Part shown: one piece after another, positions 26,361-35,233 of the stretch
Numbering within the stretch: the stretch's first letter is position 1
Layout of the letters: each line of letters opens with the position of its first letter
Source: Candidatus Phaeomarinobacter ectocarpi
GTDB taxonomy: Bacteria; Pseudomonadota; Alphaproteobacteria; CGMCC-115125
NCBI RefSeq assembly: GCF_000689395.1
Contig: NZ_HG966617.1
Coordinates: forward strand, 1,668,127-1,732,126
Direction of reading: 5' to 3'
DNA: 64,000 nucleotides
Translations under genes and position numbers: made by a program
Notes under the pieces: generated by a model
The model's database searches: none
Told to the model about the DNA's origin: nothing
Seen by the model: the letters and a program-made list of their open reading frames with translations, nothing else

Positions 26361-27622
26361 TGCCCGCCCTGTGCAGAGACTGCTACGCACCAAACAGTGA
26401 CGACGCACGCCGTTGCACGTCGTGCGGCAAGCCGCGTCTGGCCAGACATGGCGAGCTGCTTGATCTCACAATTGCGCACATAGATTGCGATGCGTTCTAT
26501 GCGGCGATTGAAAAACGCGACAATCCGGACCTGCGCGACAAGCCACTCATCATCGGTGGCGGTCGCCGCGGCGTGGTTTCGACGGCATGCTATATCGCAC
26601 GCACCTATGGGGTGGGGTCTGCCATGCCCATGTTCAAGGCCCTCAAGGCCTGTCCCCACGCCGCGGTTGTGAAACCGCAGATGGATAAATACGCAGCCGC
26701 AGGCAAAGAAGTGCGTGCGCTCATGCGCGATGTCACACCGATGGTCGAGCCCATTTCGATTGATGAGGCCTTCCTCGATCTCACGGGCACGGAGCGCCTG
26801 CACCGCATGAGTGCGGCTGAAACGCTCATGCGGCTGGCGCAGCGCATCGAAGACGAGATCGGCATCACAGTTTCTGTGGGGCTGAGCCACAACAAATTTC
26901 TGGCCAAGCTATCGTCGGACTTCGACAAGCCCCGTGGTTTTTCGATTATCGGTCGCGAAGAAACCATGAGCACCCTCGCCGCTTTGCCGGTCGGCAAGAT
27001 ATGGGGCGTCGGCAAGGCCATGCGCCGCAAATTGGAGGCAAATGGCATCACCATGATTGCCGACCTCCAACGAGCTGATGAGCGCGACCTCATGGCCACA
27101 TATGGTCAACTGGGCCTGCGCCTCGCCCGCCTATCGAAGGGCGACGACACGCGAACCGTCAAACCTGTCCGTGAGACGAAGAGCGTCAGCGCTGAGACCA
27201 CCTTCAACGAAGACATCACGTCCTATGATGATCTGGAGCGCATTCTCTGGCGTCTCAGCGACAAGGTCGCCGGACGCTGCAAGGCATCAGACCTGGCAGG
27301 CCATACGGTGGCTTTGAAGCTCAAGTCCGCGGAGTTCAAGACCAAGACCCGCAATCTGACGCTCAGTGATCCAACGCAACTGGCAGATGTCATCTATCGG
27401 GCCGGACAAAAATTGCTGAAGCCCGAGACCGACGGAACCGCCTATCGGCTTATCGGCATTGGAGCCGCCAACCTTGTCACCGCCACCGGCGGCACGCAGA
27501 TGGGCGACCTGCTCGACCCCGAAGCAAACAGACGCGCAGCTGCTGAACGCGCCGTCGACAAAGTGCGAGAAAAGTTCGGCAAGGAAATCATTGATCGCGG
27601 ACGAGGCATAAAACCCAGCTAG
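26360..27622 (+). CDS. dinB: DNA polymerase IV with N-terminal zinc-ribbon
   Basis: This 420-residue Y-family polymerase performs error-prone synthesis past lesions. Catalytic residues are visible: IAHIDCDAFYAAIEKRDNP near residue 38 and ISIDEAFLDLTG near 135. The helix-hairpin-helix (KIWGVGKAMRRKLEANGI) and little-finger domain (about 260-375) follow. Ahead of the polymerase is a 35-residue extension with a CxxC-CxxC motif at Cys5, Cys8, Cys19 and Cys22. It is translationally coupled to the ROK gene (TAATG). I see no LexA-type box upstream, so SOS control is doubtful. Confidence 0.95.
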   Translation: MPALCRDCYAPNSDDARRCTSCGKPRLARHGELLDLTIAHIDCDAFYAAIEKRDNPDLRDKPLIIGGGRRGVVSTACYIARTYGVGSAMPMFKALKACPHAAVVKPQMDKYAAAGKEVRALMRDVTPMVEPISIDEAFLDLTGTERLHRMSAAETLMRLAQRIEDEIGITVSVGLSHNKFLAKLSSDFDKPRGFSIIGREETMSTLAALPVGKIWGVGKAMRRKLEANGITMIADLQRADERDLMATYGQLGLRLARLSKGDDTRTVKPVRETKSVSAETTFNEDITSYDDLERILWRLSDKVAGRCKASDLAGHTVALKLKSAEFKTKTRNLTLSDPTQLADVIYRAGQKLLKPETDGTAYRLIGIGAANLVTATGGTQMGDLLDPEANRRAAAERAVDKVREKFGKEIIDRGRGIKPS

Positions 27623-27632
27623 CGGCGGTGCC

Positions 27633-28454
27633 TCAACACTCAGGCTGCGGCAGCATATCCAGCGCCACCAGATCAGCACCGATCGTCAGATCTCCATAGT
27701 CCATGATCAGCCCTGTGGAGACACCGTTCTCATAGAACCGAAATGAGACCTCATAGTCCGGCAACCCGGTGACATCATTCGGATCAAAATAGCTGACCTG
27801 AACCGGCCAATAGCCAAGCGAGGACAGGCTCTTGCCTGGCTCAGCCTCATCAGCCTTGGGGGCACCGGAGCCCGCCTTGCCGATGATCGTCGTCGTATCA
27901 AAATGATGTTCCGTGTCCGACCCATCAAAGACAGGTGCCGAATGTACTTTCTTGCCCGCTTCCGCAGACGCCATCAGCGCCTTGATCTGCTCGGTGGGAA
28001 ACACAATCGAAGACGGCAATGGGATGTCACGTTTTTCAGGCTTCGAAAGCGTTACCTGCCCGCCACCATCCAGCCGCTCTGCAGATCCTTCAATTTCTTC
28101 AACCGGCGTTCCGTTCATGAAATGAGTCATGGAGAAGGTGAACTCATCACCATCTCCGCTCTCCCAGGACGTGACACGGAAGTCGCTTACAAAGTCGCTA
28201 CCCTGCTTGCTCCCCATCCGGTTCACGATGCGCTGCGTGGTGATAAACCCATCGCACGACGAGCCCTGCCATTCGAGCACCAGCCGGCCGCTCACAGAGG
28301 CAATATCCGAGCCCCCTTCACTGGCTAACATTTTCATCGAATAGACAGCACGGTGCGGCGCAAGGTTGCCGGCAGCCGCTTGTTGGGCCGGCAGCAAAAA
28401 AAACATTCCGGCCAGTGCGGCGGCGAAGGCTGTATCAGTGGGTGTCTTGAACAT
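27633..28454 (-). CDS. eipB: EipB-like periplasmic cell-envelope integrity protein (DUF1849)
   Basis: This 273-residue protein has a signal peptide (about 1-28, ending AAAG). The mature start LAPHRAVYSMKM, then SGRLVLEWQGSSCDGF and FRVTSWESGDGDEFTF, matches DUF1849. Two cysteines are present, one in SSCDGF and one as the last residue (LPQPEC). In Brucella EipB a disulfide joins the equivalent positions. EipB is a beta-spiral periplasmic protein needed for envelope integrity. It converges on dinB with ten bases between stops. Confidence 0.9.
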   Translation of the reverse strand: MFKTPTDTAFAAALAGMFFLLPAQQAAAGNLAPHRAVYSMKMLASEGGSDIASVSGRLVLEWQGSSCDGFITTQRIVNRMGSKQGSDFVSDFRVTSWESGDGDEFTFSMTHFMNGTPVEEIEGSAERLDGGGQVTLSKPEKRDIPLPSSIVFPTEQIKALMASAEAGKKVHSAPVFDGSDTEHHFDTTTIIGKAGSGAPKADEAEPGKSLSSLGYWPVQVSYFDPNDVTGLPDYEVSFRFYENGVSTGLIMDYGDLTIGADLVALDMLPQPEC

Positions 28455-28489
28455 TTCAGTAACCTAACGCGAGTGCGGGCAAATTCCTA

Positions 28490-28518
28490 ACCCGGCAAAA
28501 ACTGCCGACTTGCCGGGT
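28490..28518. promoter_or_regulatory. Perfect 9-bp inverted repeat upstream of eipB
   Basis: ACCCGGCAA (28490-28498) and TTGCCGGGT (28510-28518) form an exact inverted repeat with an 11-base spacer, 36 bases ahead of the eipB ATG. It could be an operator or a 5'-leader hairpin. The spacing of about 20 bases between arm centres is two helical turns, which suits a dimeric regulator. Confidence 0.5.
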
Positions 28519-28695
28519 GACCACGCAACTCTTGCCACCCAATGTGGTGAATCTATGGGGCCAAAAAATGAGGAAATGCCTGACAATTTTGATTAACATG
28601 AACAGGCATGCAGCTTGCTCCTTCTGCCCCAACACCTAAAGATACCTCCCAGCGATGGGGTATCGGTTGGCGCAGTGAACAGGAGTACACAAGCG

Positions 28696-29418
28696 ATGTA
28701 TCACGCATTCACACCTTCGGACGGCGTCGTGCCCATGCCAAGCATGAAGTCGGCTGACGATACCGAGAGTCTCATCAGCCGCGTTAGCAAGCCGGCCTTG
28801 CACATGACCCGCGAAACACGCGAGCTTATTGAACGCGCATTGAAATATGCAGCCGAAGCCCAGCGCACCATCACCGAGCAGCAGTCACGTATCGAGCAAC
28901 TGGAAACCCTGTCCATGACAGACGAGCTCACCGGTCTGCTCAATCGCCGGGGGTTCAAGGACGCAATCACGCGCGCCCTGGGCAACGCTCGCCGTCACGA
29001 GGAGCAGGGTTTGCTCGTCGTGATCGATCTGGATGGCTTCAAACCCATCAATGACACGCTGGGCCATGCAGCCGGCGACGCCATGCTGCAGCACGTCGCT
29101 GATTTTCTCAAAGCGCGTGTCCGCAATACGGACTATCTCGCCCGTACCGGTGGCGATGAATTTGCTATCCTCATGGTCAATGGCGATCTTGCCCCAGCCC
29201 GGCATCGTGCTGTCGAGCTGAAGGCAGAACTCAATCGTGCGACAGCCATGATCAGCCATCAGCGCATTCCCGTGAGTGCCAGTTTCGGGATTGCGCCTTA
29301 TGACAGCGATGCCTCAGCCGAGCAGATCATGCATATGGCTGACGTGGCGATGTACCACGACAAACGCCGCCGCTCGCCGCAGCCAACACAATTGCGCAGC
29401 TTCCACGCAGCCGAGTAG
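28696..29418 (+). CDS. Diguanylate cyclase (GGDEF domain)
   Basis: This 240-residue protein has a variable N-terminus (1-35), a helical or coiled-coil stretch (about 38-73, containing ELIERALKYAAEAQRTITEQ) and a single GGDEF domain (about 74-235). GGDEF at 152-156 and the RNTD I-site at 143-146 are intact, so it should make c-di-GMP and be product-inhibited. DELTGLLNRRGF, IDLDGFKPINDTLGH and MADVAMYHDKRR are typical. The ATG at 28696 has AGGAG ten bases upstream; the longer frame from a TTG is less likely. It is cytoplasmic, with no sensor domain seen. Confidence 0.92.
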   Translation: MYHAFTPSDGVVPMPSMKSADDTESLISRVSKPALHMTRETRELIERALKYAAEAQRTITEQQSRIEQLETLSMTDELTGLLNRRGFKDAITRALGNARRHEEQGLLVVIDLDGFKPINDTLGHAAGDAMLQHVADFLKARVRNTDYLARTGGDEFAILMVNGDLAPARHRAVELKAELNRATAMISHQRIPVSASFGIAPYDSDASAEQIMHMADVAMYHDKRRRSPQPTQLRSFHAAE

Positions 29419-29424
29419 CACTCG

Positions 29425-30468
29425 TTATTCTTGCACTGGGTCACCTTCTGGTTGTTGCTGTGTGATGCAGTGAATAACGCCGCCGCCGCGCGCAATATCG
29501 AGCGCAGGCACTTGAACGCATTCACGCCCGGGAAAGGCTGCACCAATAATGTTGGCTGCCTCATCATCCGCCACATCACCAAAGGCGGGAACGATGACGG
29601 CTCCGTTGGCAATATAAAAGTTGATGTATGACAGTGGCATCATCCGTCCGTCGTCATGCTGCGCCTGCTGCGGTTGAGGCACAGCGATCACGTCCAGCTC
29701 ACGACCTCCGGCATCTTTCATCTCAGCAAGCCGCTGCAGATTATCCTGCATGGCGGCATGATTGGGCTCACCGGGCTTGGGCGTGTTGAGAAGAACCCGT
29801 CCACGCCCCGCGAAACAGGCCACCATGTCCACATGGCCATCCGTTTCGTCACCTTCCAGGCCGTCCCCAAGCCACAGGACGCGACGCACACCCAGATACA
29901 TCGCCAGCATCTCGGCAATCTCACGTGGTTGGAGTTCCGGGTTCCGGTTGACGTTCAACAGGCACTGTTCCGTCGTCAGCAATGTGCCGTAGCCATCGAC
30001 GCTGAAGCTGCCACCCTCCATTACAACTGGTGCCTGATAGTTTTTCATGCCGAGCCGGGACAACACTGCCCCACCCACTTGCGCGTCTCGCTCAACATGG
30101 GCGTATTTGGCACCCCACCCATTGAACTGCCAATGGACGCCCGCCACGCCTCGGGCCGGATCCTTGACAAAGGTCGGGCCGGTGTCTCGTGCCCAGCTGT
30201 CGTCCGTTTCCAGCGCAACGACCTCAACACTCGTCCCACACGCAAACCGCGCTTCTGCCACATCTTCGGGATGCACAATCATGGTCACCGGCTCAAACCG
30301 GGAGATCGTCCGCGCGACATGGGCATAAGCCACAATGGCCTGCGGCATGTAGGGGCCCCACAGGTCACCCCTGCGCGGCCATTGCATCCAGCAACGCGCA
30401 TGCGGTTCCCACTCCGCCGGCATGAACATGCCATGGGCAACAGGTGAATTTGCAAACGGGTCAGTCAT
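29425..30468 (-). CDS. aguA: Agmatine deiminase
   Basis: This 347-residue enzyme of the guanidino-modifying (pentein) superfamily converts agmatine to N-carbamoylputrescine and ammonia. Motifs: MPAEWEPHARCWMQWP at the start, DDSWARDTGPTFV near residue 88, MEGGSFSVDGYGTLLTTEQCLLN near 147, GDETDGHVDM near 207, and the catalytic Cys334 in ARGGGVIHCITQQQPEG. The frame is open 23 codons upstream; MTDPFANSPVAHG at 30468 is chosen as start. The usual partner N-carbamoylputrescine amidase is not adjacent. It is divergent from the RidA gene. Confidence 0.95.
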   Translation of the reverse strand: MTDPFANSPVAHGMFMPAEWEPHARCWMQWPRRGDLWGPYMPQAIVAYAHVARTISRFEPVTMIVHPEDVAEARFACGTSVEVVALETDDSWARDTGPTFVKDPARGVAGVHWQFNGWGAKYAHVERDAQVGGAVLSRLGMKNYQAPVVMEGGSFSVDGYGTLLTTEQCLLNVNRNPELQPREIAEMLAMYLGVRRVLWLGDGLEGDETDGHVDMVACFAGRGRVLLNTPKPGEPNHAAMQDNLQRLAEMKDAGGRELDVIAVPQPQQAQHDDGRMMPLSYINFYIANGAVIVPAFGDVADDEAANIIGAAFPGRECVQVPALDIARGGGVIHCITQQQPEGDPVQE

Positions 30469-30563
30469 GGACTCTCGACAATTGTTCCTCGGCGCGCACT
30501 TTAACCATTTGCACGGGCATGCCAAAAAGGGTGGCAAATAAAGACATCACGGGAGACAGACAC

Positions 30564-31031
30564 ATGGCTGGAAAGATTGACAACAGGCTGAGCGAACTTG
30601 GAATCGACCTGCCGGATCCAGCTGCGCCTGCCGCCAACTACGTACCATTCGTGGTGACGGGAATTCTCGTCTTCATTTCCGGTCAGGTGCCCGTGGACGC
30701 CTCCGGTCTCCCCTACCGTGGCAAGGTCGGTGATGATGTAAGTCAGGACGACGCCGTCAAGGCTGCGCGCTTGTGCGGCATCAATATTCTCGCCGCCCTG
30801 CGGCAGGCATGTGACGGCGATCTTGATCGCGTCACGCGTTGCGTGAAACTTGGCGGCTTCGTGAACGGAACGCCTGATTTTGATCAGCACCCGGCCGTCA
30901 TCAACGGCTGCTCTGATTTGATGGTCGATGTGTTTGGCGACGCCGGGAAACATGCACGGTTTGCCCTGGGGGCAAGCAACCTCCCCTTCAATGTCGCCGT
31001 TGAAATCGATGCTGTGTTCGAGATCAGCTGA
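30564..31031 (+). CDS. RidA/YjgF-family protein
   Basis: This 155-residue Rid-family protein begins MAGKIDNRLSELGIDLP and continues with AAPAANYVPFVVTG and VFISGQVPVDASG. This is the longer Rid subgroup (YjgH-like/Rid6-7), not canonical RidA. The usual C-terminal Arg of active imine deaminases is replaced: the C-terminal part reads LGASNLPFNVAVEIDAVFEI. Members trim or bind reactive enamines, so a different ligand is possible here. The start has GGGAG nine bases upstream. GDPD begins two bases after its stop. Confidence 0.88.
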   Translation: MAGKIDNRLSELGIDLPDPAAPAANYVPFVVTGILVFISGQVPVDASGLPYRGKVGDDVSQDDAVKAARLCGINILAALRQACDGDLDRVTRCVKLGGFVNGTPDFDQHPAVINGCSDLMVDVFGDAGKHARFALGASNLPFNVAVEIDAVFEIS

Positions 31032-31032
31032 T

Positions 31033-31776
31033 ATGGCGCGCGATCTTTCCTGGCTTACATCAACTCCGGTCGCCCATCGCGGGCTGCATGGCCTTGAAGA
31101 CGGTGTGGTCGAAAACCTGCCTAAGGCATTTCAAGCCGCGATCGACGGCAAGTACGCAATTGAATGCGACCTGCAGCTGTCGGCGGACGGCGAGGCAATG
31201 GTGTTTCACGATGCCACCCTCGACCGGTTGACCGAAGAAACCGGTGCGGTGTTCAAGCGCACATCGGCTGAACTGAAAACCATCGCGTTCAAAGCCTCAT
31301 CCGACCGCATGCAGACCCTGGGTGAGTTTCTGGACCAGGTAGGCGGCAAGGTTGTGCCGGTTATCGAGCTGAAGATCAAATCAGGACATGAAGGCCCACT
31401 GGAAAAACGTACCGCCGAGGTTCTTTCGGGCTATCGCGACCATGCCGCAGTCATGTCATTCAACCCGCGCTCCATGGGATGGTTCGCTGCCAATGCGCCG
31501 GACATCACCCGGGGACAATTGTCCTACGGATACTCAAGCGGCCCGGCCCTGCAAATGCCGCCGGCCCAGAGATTTGCCCTGCGCCATATGCTCTACAATG
31601 TACAAAGCCGCCCGCACTTCATCGGCTTTGACATCAATGCGCTACCACAATGGTCCGTCGCCCTGAGACGGCGCCTGGGCCTGCCGGTCCTGACCTGGAC
31701 TGTCCGCACGGACACCCATCGGGACACGGCAGCAGCTCATGCTGACCAGATCATATTTGAAACTTTCCGCCCGTGA
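31033..31776 (+). CDS. Glycerophosphodiester phosphodiesterase family protein
   Basis: This 247-residue TIM-barrel protein has the GDPD catalytic residues. PVAHRGLHG (first His-Arg) lies near residue 13, then VENLPKAFQAAI, AIECDLQLSADGEAMVFHD (Glu-Asp metal ligands and second His), and PVIELKIKSG near 113. There is no signal peptide, so it acts in the cytoplasm, releasing glycerol-3-phosphate from deacylated phospholipids or a related diester. It is tightly linked to the RidA gene ahead and precedes a FemAB-like gene by about 50 bases. Confidence 0.92.
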   Translation: MARDLSWLTSTPVAHRGLHGLEDGVVENLPKAFQAAIDGKYAIECDLQLSADGEAMVFHDATLDRLTEETGAVFKRTSAELKTIAFKASSDRMQTLGEFLDQVGGKVVPVIELKIKSGHEGPLEKRTAEVLSGYRDHAAVMSFNPRSMGWFAANAPDITRGQLSYGYSSGPALQMPPAQRFALRHMLYNVQSRPHFIGFDINALPQWSVALRRRLGLPVLTWTVRTDTHRDTAAAHADQIIFETFRP

Positions 31777-31826
31777 GTGCTGCCCTACTTTCCTTTGTAC
31801 TCCTAGGGCAGTTAGACTGAGGTCAC

Positions 31827-33017
31827 ATGGGCGACGCCGAAAAAATCATTGCACGCGCAGCAGAAAGCATGAGCAGCATCGATGCTACTCAGTGGGACGC
31901 CTGCGCGAACCCGGGCGGCGATGTTCCGTACAATCCGTTTCTCTCACACGCATTCCTGAAGGCGCTTGAAGAGTCCGGTTCCGCCACAGCCCAGACCGGC
32001 TGGAAGCCGTATCACGTGCTGGTGGAAGACGGGCACGGCAAGATTGCTGGGTGCGCGCCTGCATACCTCAAAGGCCATTCACAGGGTGAGTTCGTATTTG
32101 ATTACGGATGGGCCGATGCATGGGAACGCGCCGGCGGCCAATATTATCCCAAGCTCCAGGTATCCGTGCCCTTCACACCCGCCACCGGTCGTCGACTGCT
32201 GGCCCGTCCTGGCCGGAACATGCAGCAAACCGAAGATCAGATTGCTGCCGCCCTTGTTGAGATAACCAATCAGCTGGATCTGTCATCATGCCACATGACG
32301 TTCCTTCCCGAAGATCAGTGGAACCACCTGGGCGACATCGGATTCCTGCAACGCACTGATCAGCAATTCCACTGGGAAGACGACGGCTATGGAGATTTCG
32401 ACGGGTTCCTCGGCGCGCTCGCGTCGCGCAAACGCAAAAACCTGAAAAAGGAACGCGCGCGAGCTGTCGAAAACGATATCGAAATTGAATGGGTCACCGG
32501 CGCAGACATTACCGAAGACCATTGGGACGCGTTCTACAGGTTCTATATGGACACAGGCAGTCGCAAATGGGGATCGCCCTATCTGACCCGCACCTGCTTC
32601 TCCATGCTTAGTGAAGCCGTGCCCGATGATCTGCTGCTCATTCTTGCCAAACGGCATGGCCAGTACATAGCTGGCGCCATGAACATGATCGGCTCAGAGA
32701 CACTGTTCGGTCGGTACTGGGGATGCACCGAGCATCATGACTTCCTGCATTTTGAGGTCTGTTACTATCAGGCAATCGACTTTGCCCTGTCGCGGGGGCT
32801 GAAGCGTGTTGAGGCGGGTGCTCAGGGGTCTCACAAACTGGCCCGTGGCTACGTGCCAAAGCTCACCTATTCAGCCCACTACATTCCCAATCCCAGCTTC
32901 CGCGATGCCGTGGACAACTATCTTACAAGCGAACGGCAACACGTCGCGGCAGATGCTGACATGCTGCTGGATCACGCGCCCTTCAAAAAGACAGATCAAA
33001 ACACTCCTCAGGACTAA
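31827..33017 (+). CDS. FemAB-like/GNAT-fold protein (PF04339, DUF482)
   Basis: This 396-residue protein matches the PF04339 family, which has a double GNAT fold like the peptidoglycan bridge-forming Fem transferases. Signature stretches: PYNPFLSHAFLKALEESG near residue 35, VEDGHGKIAGCAPAYLK, FDYGWADAWERAGGQYYPKL near 90, LASRKRKNLKKERA near 205, and GSHKLARGYVPKLTYSAHY near 345. The aminoacyl-transfer role is inferred by fold only; no substrate is known for the bacterial family. TGAGGT lies a few bases before the ATG. A HIT gene follows after ten bases. Confidence 0.88.
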   Translation: MGDAEKIIARAAESMSSIDATQWDACANPGGDVPYNPFLSHAFLKALEESGSATAQTGWKPYHVLVEDGHGKIAGCAPAYLKGHSQGEFVFDYGWADAWERAGGQYYPKLQVSVPFTPATGRRLLARPGRNMQQTEDQIAAALVEITNQLDLSSCHMTFLPEDQWNHLGDIGFLQRTDQQFHWEDDGYGDFDGFLGALASRKRKNLKKERARAVENDIEIEWVTGADITEDHWDAFYRFYMDTGSRKWGSPYLTRTCFSMLSEAVPDDLLLILAKRHGQYIAGAMNMIGSETLFGRYWGCTEHHDFLHFEVCYYQAIDFALSRGLKRVEAGAQGSHKLARGYVPKLTYSAHYIPNPSFRDAVDNYLTSERQHVAADADMLLDHAPFKKTDQNTPQD

Positions 33018-33027
33018 GGACACCGCC

Positions 33028-33459
33028 ATGAGCCTCACTAAGCCCTATGACGAGAACAACATTTTCGCCAAAATTCTGCGTGGCGAAGCACCGGCTCACA
33101 AGGTCTATGAGGATGAGCACACTTTCGCCTTCATGGACATCATGCCTATGGCCGAAGGTCACACGCTGGTGATCCCGCGCGAACCAGCAGTCAACATGTT
33201 TGATCTCAGCGAAGCCGCAGCAGAGGCAATGATCCGCACCACGCGCAAAGTGGCGCATGCCGTTCGCACCACCTTTGATCCACACGGCGTCATCTGCGCC
33301 CAGTTTTCAGGCGCACCGGCAGGCCAGACTGTGTTTCACATCCATTTCCACGTCATCCCCAGGTGGGAAGGCGTAGAAATGAACCTGCACGCCCGTACCA
33401 TGCAGGAAGCTGACATCCTCGCAGATCATGCCAGTCGCATAACCGGCAATTTGGCGTAG
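33028..33459 (+). CDS. HIT-family nucleotide hydrolase
   Basis: This 143-residue histidine-triad protein has NIFAKILRGEAPAHKVYED at the start, AFMDIMPMAEGHTLVIPR near residue 35-52, and the active triad HIHFHVIPRW near 104. HIT proteins of this HINT-like branch hydrolyse adenosine phosphoramidates or related aminoacyl-AMP. The frame is open far upstream inside the preceding gene. The ATG at 33028 has AAGGA seven bases before it and fits the family start. It is the last member of the RidA-GDPD-FemAB-HIT run. Confidence 0.95.
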   Translation: MSLTKPYDENNIFAKILRGEAPAHKVYEDEHTFAFMDIMPMAEGHTLVIPREPAVNMFDLSEAAAEAMIRTTRKVAHAVRTTFDPHGVICAQFSGAPAGQTVFHIHFHVIPRWEGVEMNLHARTMQEADILADHASRITGNLA

Positions 33460-33506
33460 ACTGTTCGACAACACCTAAGAAAAAGTCATCCGGGGGGATC
33501 CAACAC

Positions 33507-35132
33507 ATGCGCTTTTCACATATTACGGCGGCAACAACGCTTGCCTTCAGCCTTCTTGCAATGCCTGCTCATGCGGAACCAACACTTGCAGATGGCTGGA
33601 CGCTGGAGCCGCTTACCGGCCCCTCCCCCTTTCACGGTGTTCACGGCCTGACGGTCACCCCAGAAGGCAGGCTGCTGGCAGGATCGGTGGTGGGCGCGAC
33701 CCTTTATGAAATCGACCGCAAGACCGGTGCTGTGACTGTGGCCGAAGCAGCCCCGGACGGCATGGCCGACGATGTGGAACAAGGCCCCGATGGGACACTT
33801 GCCTGGACAGCTTTCCTGCAGGGAAAAGTATTTGCCCGCACACCCGCAGGTGAGCTGCTGACACTTGCCGAAGGACTGCCGGGTACCAATTCACTCGCCT
33901 GGACGGATGACGGCCGCCTGTTCATGACACAGGTCTTTGCAGGCGACGCCCTGTGGGAACTGGACCCCACCGGCAAGGAAGACCCTCGCCTCATCATGAA
34001 AGACATGGGCGGCCTCAATGGATTCGACTTTGGCCCTGACGGACATCTCTACGGCCCAATCTGGTTCAAGAGCCAGATCGCTCGGGTCAACGTGGATGCG
34101 GGCACCCTTGAAGTTATTGCCGACGGCTTCCAGACACCAGCTGCTGTCAACTTCAACTCGAAGAACGAGCTTTATGCGGTCGACACGCAGGCCGGGGAAG
34201 TCATCCGTGTGGATGTGGCATCCGGCGCCAAGACAATTGTGGCGCAGGTCAAACCCGCCATCGACAATCTGGCATTCGCGCCTGATGACACGCTCTACAT
34301 CTCCAACATGGCAGACAACGCGATTATTGAGGTGGACGTTGAAACCGGCGAAAGCACAGCACTGGTCTCAGGCCCGCTGGCAGTGGCAGCAGACATCGCC
34401 ATGGGCCCGGACGGCAGGACGCTGTATGTCGCAGATGTATTTGCCATCCGCGCCATCGATACGCAGACAGGCGACGTGACGGAAATCGCCCGCGTCTTTG
34501 CTCAGGAAATGGATTACCCCACCAGCATGGCAGTGGCGCACAACAAGTTTGCCGTGGCGGGACTGACCGCCGGCGCCGTCCAACTGTTTGACGGCCCCAC
34601 CGGCAAATCCATCGACCTCATGCACGGTTTCACAACACCCACAGAAGCCCTGCCCCTGGAAGATGGCGGCATCCTCGTAACGGAATATGCCCGCGGCGCC
34701 ATTGTGCGCGTCAATCCAGACGACCATGAAGACCGCATCACACTGGCAGACAAACTCGACGGTCCGGCCATGATGCAACAGGGACCTGACAGCGCGATCT
34801 ATTTTTCAGAAACCAAAGGCGGCCGCATCTCCCGGCTGACGGATAGCGGCGGCGTTGAAACCGTCGTTGATGATCTCGCCAATCCGGAAGGCTTCACCTT
34901 CCTGGCCAATGGCGGCATGGCGATTGTGGAGGCCGCCAAGCAGCAAATCACCATGATAATGCCGGAAGGTGACCGGGTGACGATCGCCTCCGGCCTCCCC
35001 TTCGGCGTCATTCCCGAAGAAGGCCCGGAAGTTTTCATGCCCACGGGTGTCGCTGAAGATGACAAAGGCAATCTCTACTTTTCCTCAGAGATCCTCGCGC
35101 AGGTTTTCAAACTCAGCCCGTCAAACCTCTAG
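33507..35132 (+). CDS. Secreted NHL/SMP-30-like beta-propeller protein
   Basis: This 541-residue protein has a signal peptide (1-23, ending MPAHA). It then carries about a dozen repeats of 40-45 residues of the type GPDGTLAWTAFLQGKVF, FGPDGHLYGPIWFKSQIARV and NFNSKNELYAVDTQAGEVIRV. This is the NHL/SMP-30-gluconolactonase/YncE propeller pattern, probably as two propellers given the length. Asp/Asn positions could bind a metal, but an enzymatic role is not shown. GGGGG sits eight bases before the ATG. It is probably periplasmic. Confidence 0.85.
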   Translation: MRFSHITAATTLAFSLLAMPAHAEPTLADGWTLEPLTGPSPFHGVHGLTVTPEGRLLAGSVVGATLYEIDRKTGAVTVAEAAPDGMADDVEQGPDGTLAWTAFLQGKVFARTPAGELLTLAEGLPGTNSLAWTDDGRLFMTQVFAGDALWELDPTGKEDPRLIMKDMGGLNGFDFGPDGHLYGPIWFKSQIARVNVDAGTLEVIADGFQTPAAVNFNSKNELYAVDTQAGEVIRVDVASGAKTIVAQVKPAIDNLAFAPDDTLYISNMADNAIIEVDVETGESTALVSGPLAVAADIAMGPDGRTLYVADVFAIRAIDTQTGDVTEIARVFAQEMDYPTSMAVAHNKFAVAGLTAGAVQLFDGPTGKSIDLMHGFTTPTEALPLEDGGILVTEYARGAIVRVNPDDHEDRITLADKLDGPAMMQQGPDSAIYFSETKGGRISRLTDSGGVETVVDDLANPEGFTFLANGGMAIVEAAKQQITMIMPEGDRVTIASGLPFGVIPEEGPEVFMPTGVAEDDKGNLYFSSEILAQVFKLSPSNL

Positions 35133-35163
35133 GCTGCAGTCGCGAAAACCCTCCAAATTGCAG

Positions 35164-35189
35164 CCTCCTGACACCATGCTGTCAGGAGG
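35164..35189. promoter_or_regulatory. Perfect palindrome, candidate operator of the VOC/WYL pair
   Basis: CCTCCTGACA (35164-35173) and TGTCAGGAGG (35180-35189) form an exact 10-bp inverted repeat around CCATGC, 45 bases ahead of the VOC start. No T-run follows, so it is not a simple terminator. Its place before a VOC-regulator pair suggests binding by the WYL regulator. Confidence 0.6.
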
Positions 35190-35233
35190 GGTCTGTCACT
35201 GTGTTTCTCCACACACCGAACGGAGAAGCACCC

